Counted from the stretch's first letter, positions 34,986 to 44,272 are shown. The stretch: 64,000 nucleotides of DNA from Schinkia azotoformans LMG 9581 (GCF_000307855.1 NZ_AJLR01000146.1:186001-250000), one strand, 5' to 3'. Program-made: numbers and translations. The notes: generated from the letters alone by a model not told the origin.

Positions 34986-35807
34986 CTATCTATTCAAAAA
35001 ATCAACAACCTGTACAGCGAACTCATTGGTTTTTTCAATTTGTACCCAGTGGCCGCACTCAGGGAATACAGTCAACTGAGCATTTGGAAGAGCAAGTGCC
35101 AGCCTGTAGCTAGTTTCTTTTAAAGGAATAACTTCGTCATCTCTGCCGTGAATTAATAAAACTGGGAAGTTAATATCTTGTAATTGGTCAATAGTTAAAG
35201 ACATTGCCCCAACATGTCTTTGTCTTGGTGCAGGGAACATAGAGGAAAATGATTCTTGGAAGCCTGGTTGAATACTGGACTTATAACGCATTTCAACTAA
35301 ATCGCCATTCTCAGCCATGCTTTTGTCAAAGGCAAATATCTTAATTAGGTTTTTCATATTTTCATGGCTTGGCTCGTAGCCCCAAACTTGGTCTAATCCA
35401 TCAGCAATATGATGGTCAATGCCCATACTACCCATTAAGATGAGTTTGTTGATAAGGTCAGGACGTTTTTTAGCCATGTGTAAGGCAATAGCGCCACCGA
35501 AAGAATTTCCAATTACTGAAATCTTTTTATGGCCAACAGCTTCAATAAAATCAATCATATGGTCTGCCCAAACATCGATTCCATATTGAACACCCTCTGG
35601 CCTGTCTGTATAGCCAAAACCAACTACATCAGGTGCATATAAATGATAATGTTGCGAAAGAAGCGGGAACACTAAACGCCAGTTTGCCCAAGCAGACACC
35701 CCTGGTCCAGAACCGTGAATCAGTAAAACAACTTCACCTTGACCATCTTCATGATAGTGGGTATTGACGCCTTTAACTTCAATAAATTTACCTTTTTCAA
35801 CTGACAT
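34986..35807 (-). CDS. DmpD/XylF-like alpha/beta hydrolase
   Basis: 273 residues. Oxyanion region HGSGPGVSAWANWR is the signature of meta-cleavage product hydrolases (DmpD, XylF, TodF, BphD). Catalytic triad: Ser 102 (GNSFGG), Asp 223/224 (GRDDEVIP) and His 253 (CGHWVQIEK). Such enzymes cleave 2-hydroxymuconic semialdehyde and related ring-fission products. This fits downstream metabolism of catechol from the phenol-hydroxylase cluster 22 kb away, but no other meta-pathway gene is adjacent. Substrate is inferred. Confidence 0.85.
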   Translation of the reverse strand: MSVEKGKFIEVKGVNTHYHEDGQGEVVLLIHGSGPGVSAWANWRLVFPLLSQHYHLYAPDVVGFGYTDRPEGVQYGIDVWADHMIDFIEAVGHKKISVIGNSFGGAIALHMAKKRPDLINKLILMGSMGIDHHIADGLDQVWGYEPSHENMKNLIKIFAFDKSMAENGDLVEMRYKSSIQPGFQESFSSMFPAPRQRHVGAMSLTIDQLQDINFPVLLIHGRDDEVIPLKETSYRLALALPNAQLTVFPECGHWVQIEKTNEFAVQVVDFLNR

Positions 35808-36003
35808 AAAAATTCCTCCAATCTTTTTGAATTCATTTTTGGCAATTCGACAAACTTTCTCTTAAATCCTTTATTTTCACAATTTTTTAAAAATTTTTTT
35901 TGAAAAGTAGATAATTAATTTCACAAACAGTGTGCTACTGTAACAGGTCAACCTTTTAAAGGCATATGCTATCTAGAAAGAAATTGAAAAGGAGGAAGGA
36001 AAA

Positions 36004-36714
36004 ATGTGGCCTCACTACTATCTTGGGTCTAATATTAACCCCAATATTTATGGAACCTATCAGTATCGAACTTTCCATGGTCAACCCTATGATAATTACA
36101 ATACGGGCTATCTGTTAGATACAACTGATAACTGGGATCGGCAACGTCCTATAAGAGGTCAAGCGACATGGACGACTGGGGGACAAGTTACAAAATGCGG
36201 CATCCCCTGGTCTAAAAATGAATATATGACGGTCGCTGTCGGAGAAAATTCCCCTTATAAATGTGGTCAAACTCTTAAAATACGAAACTTAACTTCGCCA
36301 GGGCAAAGAGAAATTATTGTGACAATCGTAGATACAGTGGCTGGTTATCCGGCAAATAAAGTCAATCTTCATCGCAACGCATTTATAGCCTTAGGAGCGA
36401 ATCCAAGTATAGGTGTTATAAATGTCGAGATTATTCCATCGCCTGAGCTTGAAAAAGAAAGATGGGGGAAATATTTGCTGGAGATTATTAAAACAGCTTA
36501 TCCAACTTATAACGTAACGGATTTTCATTTTATTAGAAAAACCCATGTCTCTCCGTCGCAGACTAAAGAAACCTATGAATATATTGTTCATTCCGGGCAA
36601 GATAATATTAGGATACAAGGCAATGTAGTTTATAATCCAAATACAGATCGAGTTACTTCCATTGATTTTAAGGAAATAGAGCATTTTGAAAGATACGATA
36701 ACCTCTATTTCTAA
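36004..36714 (+). CDS. Double-psi beta-barrel plus DUF3889-like protein
   Basis: 236 residues without a signal peptide. Residues ~1-45 are Tyr/Asn-rich like coat proteins. Residues ~50-140 resemble an RlpA/expansin-type double-psi barrel (GQATWTTGGQVTKCGIPW ... TIVDTVAGYP ... VNLHRNAF). Residues ~150-236 match the DUF3889 pattern (WGKYLLEIIKTAYPTYNVTDF and ETYEYIVHSG). Possibly a spore surface protein. RBS AGGAGG. Family assignment is from memory. Confidence 0.65.
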   Translation: MWPHYYLGSNINPNIYGTYQYRTFHGQPYDNYNTGYLLDTTDNWDRQRPIRGQATWTTGGQVTKCGIPWSKNEYMTVAVGENSPYKCGQTLKIRNLTSPGQREIIVTIVDTVAGYPANKVNLHRNAFIALGANPSIGVINVEIIPSPELEKERWGKYLLEIIKTAYPTYNVTDFHFIRKTHVSPSQTKETYEYIVHSGQDNIRIQGNVVYNPNTDRVTSIDFKEIEHFERYDNLYF

Positions 36715-36739
36715 AATTCACTATGCTGTAAAATTAAAT

Positions 36740-36780
36740 AAAGCCTCTAAACATTCAATATCGTTGCTTGGAGGCTTTAA
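36740..36780 (+). terminator. Rho-independent terminator
   Basis: Stem AAAGCCTC / GAGGCTTT with additional pairing towards the loop. Confidence 0.8.
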
Positions 36781-36834
36781 AAATGGGTAAAATATGAATA
36801 CATACAAAACAAATAATTGGAGGAATCATCAATA

Positions 36835-37146
36835 ATGAAATGTAAAATTAATCGCAATGCCGCAAAAGTGTTGAATGAGATGCTTGGAAGTGAAGAAGCA
36901 GAAGGAAAAATGATCCGTGTATACATAACTCATATGCATGGCGACCATGCCCATTATGATTTAAAACTTGATACACCAACGGAACATGATGAAGTTGTCA
37001 AGACAGACAAAGGAATCGATGTCATCCTTGATAAAAGAGAGGAATTCTTAGATGGCGTTTGGATTAAATATTTTTATGTTCCAGAGGAAGGGTTCGAAAT
37101 CACCAACCCTTCTAAGGAGCCACAAGGCCATCACCATCATCATTAA
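36835..37146 (+). CDS. HesB-like protein with natural His tail
   Basis: 103 residues from the ATG at 36835 (GGAGG before it). Resembles HesB/YadR/YfhF-type Fe-S biogenesis-fold proteins of Bacillus, with pattern INRNAAKVLNEML and ILDKREEFLDGVWIKYF. It has none of the three Cys of IscA-type scaffolds, having one Cys only near the start. Metal binding may instead involve His residues (ITHMHGDHAHYD and a C-terminal GHHHHH). Function unknown. Confidence 0.7.
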   Translation: MKCKINRNAAKVLNEMLGSEEAEGKMIRVYITHMHGDHAHYDLKLDTPTEHDEVVKTDKGIDVILDKREEFLDGVWIKYFYVPEEGFEITNPSKEPQGHHHHH

Positions 37147-37151
37147 AACAA

Positions 37152-37197
37152 AAAGAGCATGAGTCACATAAACGTGATTTCATGCTCTTAATTTTTT
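37152..37197. terminator. Bidirectional terminator
   Basis: Stem AAGAGCATGA / TCATGCTCTT with T6 tail, between convergent genes. Confidence 0.85.
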
Positions 37198-37731
37198 ACA
37201 CTCCAACAACCTTTAAATAGATCGGCAGCAATATCGCCATAACAATCCCGTATTTCATATTCCAGCGGAAGGCAATCCTTGTAACTTCAATATGCTATTG
37301 ATTGCGCTGACTAATAAACGGGGCGATTGAATAGGTGCAGCTTTTGATAAATAATGGAGGATTGAAATGGAACCAATATTAAAAACTACCTCCAATGCAT
37401 GTGCCAGCGCTTGAGTTACTAGAAAAACGAAAGAAGACTTTGGGTTTACTCGCGCAAATAATTGTTTTAAAGATTCTAAATACCCACCCAACCGCACCGG
37501 GATTCCTAGTAATGGTACAAGTGTAAAAATTGATACTAAAGTTAAATTGACTCTAACCCCATCCAACCATTCTCCGAACGGGGCCCTAACCCCTACCAAG
37601 ATTGTAATTGCTGCAATCTTAAATATATAACCAAAGGCAATCGTTACAAGAAAAATACCAAGAAAATGGTCCTTTTTCGCTCCTTCAGTTGCGCCATTAT
37701 TTTGGTGTTCATCCAGCTTCACTAAATTCAT
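37196..37731 (-). pseudogene. Membrane protein gene with probable frameshift
   Basis: The open frame from 37731 encodes 158 residues with about four hydrophobic segments (first at residues ~22-47) and stops at 37255. A different frame continues sensibly beyond: HIEVTRIAFRWNMKYGIVMA then a hydrophobic end and TAA at 37196, just before the terminator. One missing base near 37285 would join them into ~178 residues. Family not recognised. It may be a true one-base deletion or a sequencing error. Confidence 0.5.
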
Positions 37732-37915
37732 CTCTCTTCGATAATTAATTCTTAAAATATAAAATCCACTTTTTATTAAATATTACGTATGCACTGAAAA
37801 ATTGTAACATAATACTTTAAATAGTTTGAAAATTTAGTTAGATTATAATAGGGAGGCGCTAAATAGGGATTTATAAACAAAAAAAAATAAAAAGTCTAAA
37901 AAATCTGAAAACCTA

Positions 37916-37991
37916 TTGACAATTTACTTTGAGAGTTGTAAATTTTATACAAACATTACAAAAATATTATAATCGTAAATATAACGTCATA
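37916..37991 (+). promoter_or_regulatory. paaK promoter and shared paa motif
   Basis: TTGACA (37916-37921), 17-base spacer, TAAATT (37939-37944). Downstream ATATTATAATC...AACGTCATA (37964-37991) closely matches the paaA upstream region and the ACGTCATAT before livH. The rest of the 360-base gap (37732-38092) is A/T-rich with no ORF seen. Confidence 0.6.
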
Positions 37992-38092
37992 CATTAATTG
38001 TGTACCGTAATATTTATGATAAATTGAAAACGCTTTTATGTAGTATTTTGGCGAAATATTGCTATGAATGTAAATTTAAAGGAGGAAATGCG

Positions 38093-39418
38093 ATGATTCT
38101 ACATGAAATTGAGACAGAAAACAGGGAGAATATTGAAAGGATTCAATTAAGTAGATTGAAAGAAACAGTTAAAAAAGTATACAACAATGTACCGTTTTAT
38201 AAACAAAAGTTTAGCGAAAAAAATATAACTCCAGACGCTATTAAAGGCTTAGAGGATATTTCGAAACTACCATTTACAAAAAAACAAGATTTACGTGATC
38301 ACTACCCATTCGGTCTTTTTGCAGTTGACCGTAAAGAAATTGTACGCATCCACGGTTCATCCGGTACAAGTGGTAAGCCGACAGTGGTGGCTTATACGAG
38401 AAAAGACATTCAAAGTTGGAGTGAAATTGTAGCCAGAGCAATAACGATAGCTGGTGGAAAACCAGGAGAGGTATTACATAATGCATATGGATATGGTTTG
38501 TTTACTGGTGGATTGGGACTTCATTACGGCAGTGAGCATTTAGGAATGTCTACAGTTCCTATTTCAGGAGGAAATACTGAAAGACAGATTACTTTAATTG
38601 AAGATTTTGAGCCGACGGTCATTTGTGGAACACCATCATATATATTAAACGTTGCAGAGCATATGGAGGAGTTAGGAAAGGATCCTCGTAAAACAAGCTT
38701 GAAATATGGAATTTTCGGAGCAGAACCTTGGTCTGAGGAAATGAGAAGAACGATAGAAGAAAAGTTTGATATAAAGGCTTGCGATATTTACGGTTTAAGT
38801 GAAGTTATGGGTCCTGGGATTTCGATGGAATGTCATCATGCTCAGGATGGTTTGCATGTTGCTGAAGACCATTTCTATGTTGAGGTTATTGATCCAAATA
38901 CGCTTGAACCAGTGGCAGATGGACAGGACGGAGAATTAGTTTTTACTAGTTTGACAAAAGAAGCATTTCCTGTAATTCGTTATCGAACAGGGGATATTGC
39001 ATCAGTTACTAGAGAAAAGTGTAAGTGTGGCAGAACAACTCTTCGCATGTCACGTGTAAAAGGTCGAATTGATGACATGATCATTATTAGAGGAGTAAAT
39101 GTATTTCCGTCCGAAATTGAACATTATCTATTGCAAGTAAATGAACTGGCACCATTTTACCAAGTGCACCTATTAAAAAAAGGTATTATGGATGCAATTG
39201 AACTTAATGTTGAAATCACAGATGCAGTATATAAACAAGTTGAATGGAATATGAATCATGAAAGTATTCAGCTCCTGAAGAAGAAAGTACAGCATATTAT
39301 GAAAAATAGCTGTCTTGTATCAATGGATGTAAAAATACACGAACCTAAGTCGATTAAAAGATCAGAAGGGAAAGCCGTTAGGGTTATCGATAGAAGATCA
39401 ATAAGTGTCGGTGTTTAA
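38093..39418 (+). CDS. paaK: Phenylacetate-CoA ligase
   Basis: 441 residues from the ATG at 38093 after GGAGG; the longer in-frame start upstream would include the promoter region. ATP-binding P-loop HGSSGTSGKPTVVAYT, adenylation motif YGLSEVMGPG, YRTGDIASV and hinge RIDDMIIIRGVNVFPSEIE are all complete. It makes phenylacetyl-CoA from phenylacetate, ATP and CoA in the cytoplasm, the committing step of the pathway encoded downstream. Confidence 0.95.
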   Translation: MILHEIETENRENIERIQLSRLKETVKKVYNNVPFYKQKFSEKNITPDAIKGLEDISKLPFTKKQDLRDHYPFGLFAVDRKEIVRIHGSSGTSGKPTVVAYTRKDIQSWSEIVARAITIAGGKPGEVLHNAYGYGLFTGGLGLHYGSEHLGMSTVPISGGNTERQITLIEDFEPTVICGTPSYILNVAEHMEELGKDPRKTSLKYGIFGAEPWSEEMRRTIEEKFDIKACDIYGLSEVMGPGISMECHHAQDGLHVAEDHFYVEVIDPNTLEPVADGQDGELVFTSLTKEAFPVIRYRTGDIASVTREKCKCGRTTLRMSRVKGRIDDMIIIRGVNVFPSEIEHYLLQVNELAPFYQVHLLKKGIMDAIELNVEITDAVYKQVEWNMNHESIQLLKKKVQHIMKNSCLVSMDVKIHEPKSIKRSEGKAVRVIDRRSISVGV

Positions 39419-39470
39419 TCAATTTAAATTTATTAAAAGTCTGAAAATTTTATAAATTGTACTTGTAATA

Positions 39471-39513
39471 TATATGACGTAATATTATAATCACGTTATG
39501 GAAACGTCATATA
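39471..39513 (+). promoter_or_regulatory. paaA promoter region with long inverted repeat
   Basis: Perfect 10-base arms TATATGACGT (39471-39480) and ACGTCATATA (39504-39513), 23 bases apart, around ATATTATAATCACG. A TTGTAC / TAATAT promoter overlaps the left arm. Likely operator of PaaX or a TetR-type regulator. Confidence 0.65.
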
Positions 39514-39559
39514 AAAATAATGAGTTTTCGAAACTATAATAAAGAAAGGTGGAATTAAA

Positions 39560-40522
39560 ATGGCTGTAGTAGTAAATTCATCGGATGAGCTTAAGCACAA
39601 AGAGTTTATGCAAAGAATCGAAGCTGGTGAAAAGATTGAGGCCAGTGACTGGATGCCTGAAGAATATCGAACGGCACTGATCAAGCTAATTTCCATGCAT
39701 GGGATTAGTGAGATTATGGGTGCATTGCCGGAGAAGGAGTGGACACCTAAAGCACCATCCCTTTACCGTAAGCTTGGGATTATGGCAAAAGTCCAAGATG
39801 AGATGGGGCATGGCCAACTTTTATTAAGGGTTGCTGAAGACTTAATAAAACCACTTGGCAAAACACGTGAAGATTTAATGCAAGATTTGTTCAAAGGGGA
39901 TTTGAAATTCCATAACGTTTTCCATTGGAAAACAGAATCTTGGGCAGATGCTGGATTAATCGGATGGTTGGTAGATGGAGCAGCAATAATCACACAGACC
40001 AATATGTTGGATGCTTCTTATGCACCATACGCAAGAGCATTAAAGAGAATTGCTGCGGAGGAAGTGTTCCACGCCCAGCATGGTGAGGCAATTTCTGTAG
40101 CTTTAGCTAAAGGAACAAAAGAACAAAAAGAAATGCTTCAAGATGCCCTAAATCGTTGGTGGCCAGCACTATTAATGTTCTTTGGACCTCCAACTTCCGA
40201 AACAACAGGCACTTCGAAGCAAGACATAACAATCAAATATAAAATTAGAAAAAATACAAATGAAGATTTAAGACAATTTTATCTTACTAAATATATTCCA
40301 AGAATTCAAGGGATTGGTTTAACAATTCCAGATGAAACAATATACCTTGATTCGGAAACAAAGAACTGGGTATATAAACAACCGGATTGGGATTATTTTA
40401 AAAAAATTATTAGTAATAATGGTCCAATGTCACAACAAAGACTGCGCCTAAGAAAAATTTCTTATGAAAATAATGCATGGGTACGTGAAGCATTGGGTTT
40501 GAATAGTGAAGTAGGTATTTGA
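39560..40522 (+). CDS. paaA: Phenylacetyl-CoA epoxidase catalytic subunit A
   Basis: 320 residues, diiron ferritin-like subunit. Iron ligands are seen in KVQDEMGHGQLLLRV (E-x2-H) and RIAAEEVFHAQHGEA (E-x2-H). With PaaBC it epoxidises the ring of phenylacetyl-CoA using O2 and electrons from PaaE. First gene of the paaABC run; RBS AAAGGTGG. Confidence 0.96.
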   Translation: MAVVVNSSDELKHKEFMQRIEAGEKIEASDWMPEEYRTALIKLISMHGISEIMGALPEKEWTPKAPSLYRKLGIMAKVQDEMGHGQLLLRVAEDLIKPLGKTREDLMQDLFKGDLKFHNVFHWKTESWADAGLIGWLVDGAAIITQTNMLDASYAPYARALKRIAAEEVFHAQHGEAISVALAKGTKEQKEMLQDALNRWWPALLMFFGPPTSETTGTSKQDITIKYKIRKNTNEDLRQFYLTKYIPRIQGIGLTIPDETIYLDSETKNWVYKQPDWDYFKKIISNNGPMSQQRLRLRKISYENNAWVREALGLNSEVGI

Positions 40523-40561
40523 TTAGTCATGTGATTGAAAAAGAAGGAGGGAGATTAATCA

Positions 40562-40912
40562 ATGGATAAGAGTACGCAATTTTATGAAGAATTTCAAGTG
40601 TTTAGTCGAAAAACACCTACCTCTTATGCACAGGAGCAATATACATTACTTGCTCCAAATCATGAAATCGCTTTAATGATGGCGCAAGAAAATTTTATGA
40701 GACGTGAAGAGGTTTGTGATATATGGGTTGTAAAACGCTCAGACATTCGGTCGCTGACACCGGAAGAACGCCAAGGACTTAAGCGTATTGATAATAAAGA
40801 TTATCGTACAACAAAGGGCTACGGCTATTTGGCAAAAATTTGGAGAGAAGCCGAGCAGGGAATGTTAGATGAGAAAGAAATCCTTTCTTGGAGTAAGGGG
40901 CGTGTTAAATAA
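40562..40912 (+). CDS. paaB: Phenylacetyl-CoA epoxidase subunit B
   Basis: 116 residues, small subunit linking PaaA-PaaC dimers. Typical start: FQVFSRKTPTSYAQEQYTLLAPNHEIALMMAQENFMRR. Its stop overlaps the paaC start (TAATG). Confidence 0.95.
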   Translation: MDKSTQFYEEFQVFSRKTPTSYAQEQYTLLAPNHEIALMMAQENFMRREEVCDIWVVKRSDIRSLTPEERQGLKRIDNKDYRTTKGYGYLAKIWREAEQGMLDEKEILSWSKGRVK

Positions 40913-41742
40913 TGAAAATCACATCAGCAAATGAAGTCAACGATCCAAAAAATGTAGAGTATAAAAAAGTGTTAGTAGATTTATTGTATCAACTGGCTGA
41001 TGACGATTTCCTTCATTCTTTTAGAGGAAGTGAATGGCTCGGGTTAGTGCCGCATATTGAAGAAGATGTAGCTTATTCATCTATTGCCCAAAATACAATG
41101 GGACATGCCGCGATTTATTATGAATTACTGGAAGAGATTGGGGAAGGTAAATCTGATGATTTAGCCCATGGTCGTTCAGACGCTGTTCGTAAAAATGCCA
41201 TTCTATTAGAAGAAGTAAACGGTCCTGGCGGTTGGTTATACGAAGAACCTAAATATGATTGGGCATTCACCGTTGTTCGCAATTATTTCTATGAAGTAAT
41301 GAAAAAGCACAAGATTGAATCTTTAAAAACAAGCTCGTACGAGCCGCTTGCACAAGTTGCTATCAAGGTTCAATCTGAAACCATTTATCACTTAATGCAT
41401 TGGAGAACTTGGTTCTACCAACTGGTAAGTGCCGAAGGTGAAGCAAGAGACCGAATGAAGGCTGCAATTGAAAAGGCTTGGAGGGATGTGGGTGGACTTC
41501 TTTCACTTGGACCTAACCGTGAAGCTATGGTGAATACAGGATTGATTGATGGTGAAGAAGTGTTAAAAGAACGTTTTGTGGCCGTTGTCAAGGATGCGTT
41601 TGAACATCTTAATTTAGAATATCCGGGAGAGCCTGGAATGGAACGTGGGGATGGTAGAACGGGTGTTCATACTGCGGATTTAAAAGAAGCAATTAATACA
41701 CTGGCAGAAGTTTATAACTTAAATCCTGCTGTATCTTGGTAA
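40912..41742 (+). CDS. paaC: Phenylacetyl-CoA epoxidase structural subunit C
   Basis: 276 residues, catalytically silent ferritin-like partner of PaaA. Contains DDDFLHSFRGSEWLGLVPHIEEDVAYSSIAQNTMGHA and VQSETIYHLMHWRTWF, the usual PaaC features. Overlaps paaB by one base, which suggests coupled translation and equal amounts. Confidence 0.95.
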   Translation: MKITSANEVNDPKNVEYKKVLVDLLYQLADDDFLHSFRGSEWLGLVPHIEEDVAYSSIAQNTMGHAAIYYELLEEIGEGKSDDLAHGRSDAVRKNAILLEEVNGPGGWLYEEPKYDWAFTVVRNYFYEVMKKHKIESLKTSSYEPLAQVAIKVQSETIYHLMHWRTWFYQLVSAEGEARDRMKAAIEKAWRDVGGLLSLGPNREAMVNTGLIDGEEVLKERFVAVVKDAFEHLNLEYPGEPGMERGDGRTGVHTADLKEAINTLAEVYNLNPAVSW

Positions 41743-41755
41743 GAACAATATGTAA

Positions 41756-41822
41756 ATATATGCTGCGGGAGTTCTAATTTTAAGATTATATTAGTTTACT
41801 AGATTTACACCGCAGCATATAT
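41756..41822 (+). promoter_or_regulatory. Long-range hairpin between paaC and paaD
   Basis: Perfect 13-base arms ATATATGCTGCGG (41756-41768) and CCGCAGCATATAT (41810-41822) with a 41-base loop. No T run follows, so a simple terminator is unlikely; it may be an mRNA processing or stability element. Confidence 0.6.
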
Positions 41823-41854
41823 TGTTGGAAAAATACTAGAAAGGTGGAGTGAAA

Positions 41855-42349
41855 ATGATAATCTCACAAACTCTAGAGGAAAAGGTTAAACAACAAATCG
41901 AAACTGTTTATGATCCAGAGATTGATACGATTAATATCGTTGATTTGGGAATGCTTGGAAATGTTTCGATCCTCGAAAAAAAAGTAACTGTTGAACTTCT
42001 TCCGACATTTTTAGGATGCCCTGCATTAGGAATCATTAAAGAAAATGTAATAAAAGCCATTAGTGAACTTAATGAAGTGGAAGAGGTTGTGGTTAACTAC
42101 ATCAATACCCCTCCTTGGACTTCCGCTTCAATCACAGAAAAAGGGAGAGAAGCGCTGAAGAAATTTGGTATAGCCCCTCCTCCTATTCAACTTGAAAGTG
42201 ACGGGTCTTGGCAAGTTGACTGCCCGTATTGCGGGTCACCCTACAACACACTAGAAAATATTTTTGGTCCTTCTGCATGTAGAAGTCTTCTGTATTGCAA
42301 GGAATGTAAAAACCCATTTGAAGCGATGAAGCCGATTTCTATTTTATAA
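41855..42349 (+). CDS. paaD: PaaD, epoxidase-maturation protein
   Basis: 164 residues from the ATG at 41855. N-terminal MIP18/DUF59 domain (VYDPEIDTINIVDLGMLGNV ... LLPTFLGCPALGII) and a C-terminal zinc-ribbon (DCPYCGSPY ... CRSLLYCKECKNPFEAMK). PaaD helps install or mature iron centres of the epoxidase system. Order paaABC-paaD is as expected. Confidence 0.93.
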   Translation: MIISQTLEEKVKQQIETVYDPEIDTINIVDLGMLGNVSILEKKVTVELLPTFLGCPALGIIKENVIKAISELNEVEEVVVNYINTPPWTSASITEKGREALKKFGIAPPPIQLESDGSWQVDCPYCGSPYNTLENIFGPSACRSLLYCKECKNPFEAMKPISIL

Positions 42350-42380
42350 AAAAATAAGATCAAACATGGAGGTATATAAA

Positions 42381-42689
42381 ATGATTAAATTTGTAGCACT
42401 ATATAAACACCCTGAAGATAAGGAAAAGTTTGATGAGCATTATTTTTCAACACATGCGCCAATTACGGAGAAAATCCCTGGCTTGTTAAAAATGGATGTT
42501 ACTAAATTTGTTGGCAGTCCAATGGGTGGTGAAAGTGAATATTACTTAATGTGCGAAATGTATTATGAGAGCATGGATACATTTAAAACGGCAATGAAAA
42601 CTGAGGAGGCTAAAGCATCTGGTAAAGACTTAATGTCTTTTGCTAAGGGGATTGTTACGTTCATGATTGGTGAGGAAGTTAATGAGTAA
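42381..42689 (+). CDS. EthD-family protein
   Basis: 102 residues from the ATG at 42381 (TGGAGG before it). Dimeric alpha/beta-barrel (EthD) pattern: FVALYKHPEDKEKFDEHYFSTHAPITEKIPGL. EthD-like proteins appear in Bacillus paa clusters where a separate small enzyme is expected; the reaction is not known. Its stop overlaps the next start (ATGAGTAA). Confidence 0.85.
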   Translation: MIKFVALYKHPEDKEKFDEHYFSTHAPITEKIPGLLKMDVTKFVGSPMGGESEYYLMCEMYYESMDTFKTAMKTEEAKASGKDLMSFAKGIVTFMIGEEVNE

Positions 42690-43458
42690 TTTTCAATATA
42701 TAAACGTATTAAGCCGTAATTCAATTGGTTATATCAATCTCAATCGCCCGAAAGTGTTAAATGCACTTAGCCGATCAATGGTAAGAGAAATTGTTAATGC
42801 AATGGAAGACTTCGATCAAAATGATGAAATAAAAGTAATTATTATGTCAGGGGAAGGTCGGGCGTTTGCAGCAGGTGCCGATATTGATGAAATGGCTGAG
42901 GATGATCCTGTACGTTTTGAATTATTGAATCAATTTAAAGATTGGGATCGAATCGCTCTCATTAAAAAACCAATCATTGGTGCAGTACATGGCTTTACAT
43001 TAGGTGGTGGCTTTGAATTGGCACTTTGCTGCGACATTTTATTTGCTGCTGAAAACGCACAATTTGGTTTTCCGGAAATTAAGTTGGGTGTGATGCCAGG
43101 AGCAGGAGGGACACAGCGCTTAACCAAATTGATGGGAAAAACAAAAGCATTGGAATGGCTGTGGCTTGGTGAACCAATGTCTGCCAAAGAGGCTTTACAT
43201 TATGGTGTTGTCAATCGCTTAGTTGCCCCGGAAATATTATTAGAAGAAACCGTTCGTTTTGCTGAAAAAATCGCAATGCAGCCTCCTCTTTCTCTAAGAC
43301 TAATTAAAGAGGCAGTTCAAAAAGCAGTTGACTATTCATTATATGAAGGAATGCAATTTGAGAGAAAAAACTTCTACCTTTTATTTTCTTCACAGGATCA
43401 AAAAGAAGGAATGAAGGCGTTTATCGAAAAGAGAAAGCCTAATTTTGAAGGGAAATAG
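42682..43458 (+). CDS. paaF: Enoyl-CoA hydratase, PaaF-type
   Basis: 258 residues from the ATG at 42682, which overlaps the previous stop. Crotonase fold with oxyanion-hole motifs GRAFAAGADIDEM and HGFTLGGGFELALCCD and the catalytic region FPEIKLGVMPGAGGTQRL, where both Glu of classical hydratases are placed. Hydrates 2,3-dehydroadipyl-CoA in phenylacetate breakdown by analogy with PaaF. Confidence 0.85.
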   Translation: MSNFQYINVLSRNSIGYINLNRPKVLNALSRSMVREIVNAMEDFDQNDEIKVIIMSGEGRAFAAGADIDEMAEDDPVRFELLNQFKDWDRIALIKKPIIGAVHGFTLGGGFELALCCDILFAAENAQFGFPEIKLGVMPGAGGTQRLTKLMGKTKALEWLWLGEPMSAKEALHYGVVNRLVAPEILLEETVRFAEKIAMQPPLSLRLIKEAVQKAVDYSLYEGMQFERKNFYLLFSSQDQKEGMKAFIEKRKPNFEGK

Positions 43459-43468
43459 GAGGATTTTA

Positions 43469-44242
43469 ATGTTTGAAACAATTAAATTCGATGTTAAAAA
43501 TGGTGTTGCTTGGTTAACCTTAAATCGCCCAGATAAACTAAATGCTTTTACAGAACAAATGAATGTAGAAATTGGTGAAGCTTTGAAGGATGTTGCTAGA
43601 AACTCTGAGATTAGATGTTTAGTCATTACAGGGGAGGGTCGTGCTTTTTGTTCAGGTGAGGACATCGGCAGTCTTGGTGAGGAAACAAATCATGGTGAGA
43701 TTCTTAGAAATCGTTACAATCCGATGGTTCAGCAGCTTGCTGCCATTGAAAAGCCAGTTATTGCTGCGATCAACGGAGTTGCTGCAGGTGCAGGATTAAG
43801 CCTTGCTTTGGCTTGCGATTTTCGACTAGCATCTGAAAAGGCTAGTTTAGTTGAAGCGTTTATTCATATCGGCTTAATTCCTGATTCAGGGAACTTGTAT
43901 TACTTGCCTAGATTAGTAGGCCAGGCTAAAGCACTTGAATTAGCGATATTAGGGGAAAAAATCTCTGCCGAAGAAGCAAAATCAATTGGATTAGTTACAA
44001 AAGTAATACCTTCAGATCATTGGGAGAAAGAGGTATCTGTATTTGCACAAAAGTTGGCAAAAATGCCAACAAAAGCGATTGGATTAATAAAGCGCTATGT
44101 TAATGATAGCTGGACTTGCAATCTCGAAGAAATGCTTGAGAAGGAAGCATATGGGCAGAGGGCTGCAGGGTTAACTGCTGATCACCAAGAAGGAATAGCG
44201 GCATTCTTGGAAAAGCGGAAGCCAGAATTTAAGGGTTTGTAA
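43469..44242 (+). CDS. paaG: Crotonase-family isomerase, PaaG-type
   Basis: 257 residues from the ATG at 43469 (AGGAGG before it). Crotonase fold with GRAFCSGEDIGSL and NGVAAGAGLSLALACD, then EAFIHIGLIPDSGNLYYLPR. The Asp in LIPDSG and lack of the second hydratase Glu match PaaG, which isomerises ring-1,2-epoxyphenylacetyl-CoA to the oxepin. Follows paaF by 10 bases. Confidence 0.87.
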   Translation: MFETIKFDVKNGVAWLTLNRPDKLNAFTEQMNVEIGEALKDVARNSEIRCLVITGEGRAFCSGEDIGSLGEETNHGEILRNRYNPMVQQLAAIEKPVIAAINGVAAGAGLSLALACDFRLASEKASLVEAFIHIGLIPDSGNLYYLPRLVGQAKALELAILGEKISAEEAKSIGLVTKVIPSDHWEKEVSVFAQKLAKMPTKAIGLIKRYVNDSWTCNLEEMLEKEAYGQRAAGLTADHQEGIAAFLEKRKPEFKGL

Positions 44243-44272
44243 ATAAATGTAATAAACCAAGGGGTGTTATTT

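Noticed and set aside
37129-37146. C-terminal His run as a cloning tag
   Set aside because: Codons are native-like (cat/cac mix), the gene context is chromosomal and the His run has five residues after Gly; natural His tails occur in metal-related Bacillus proteins.
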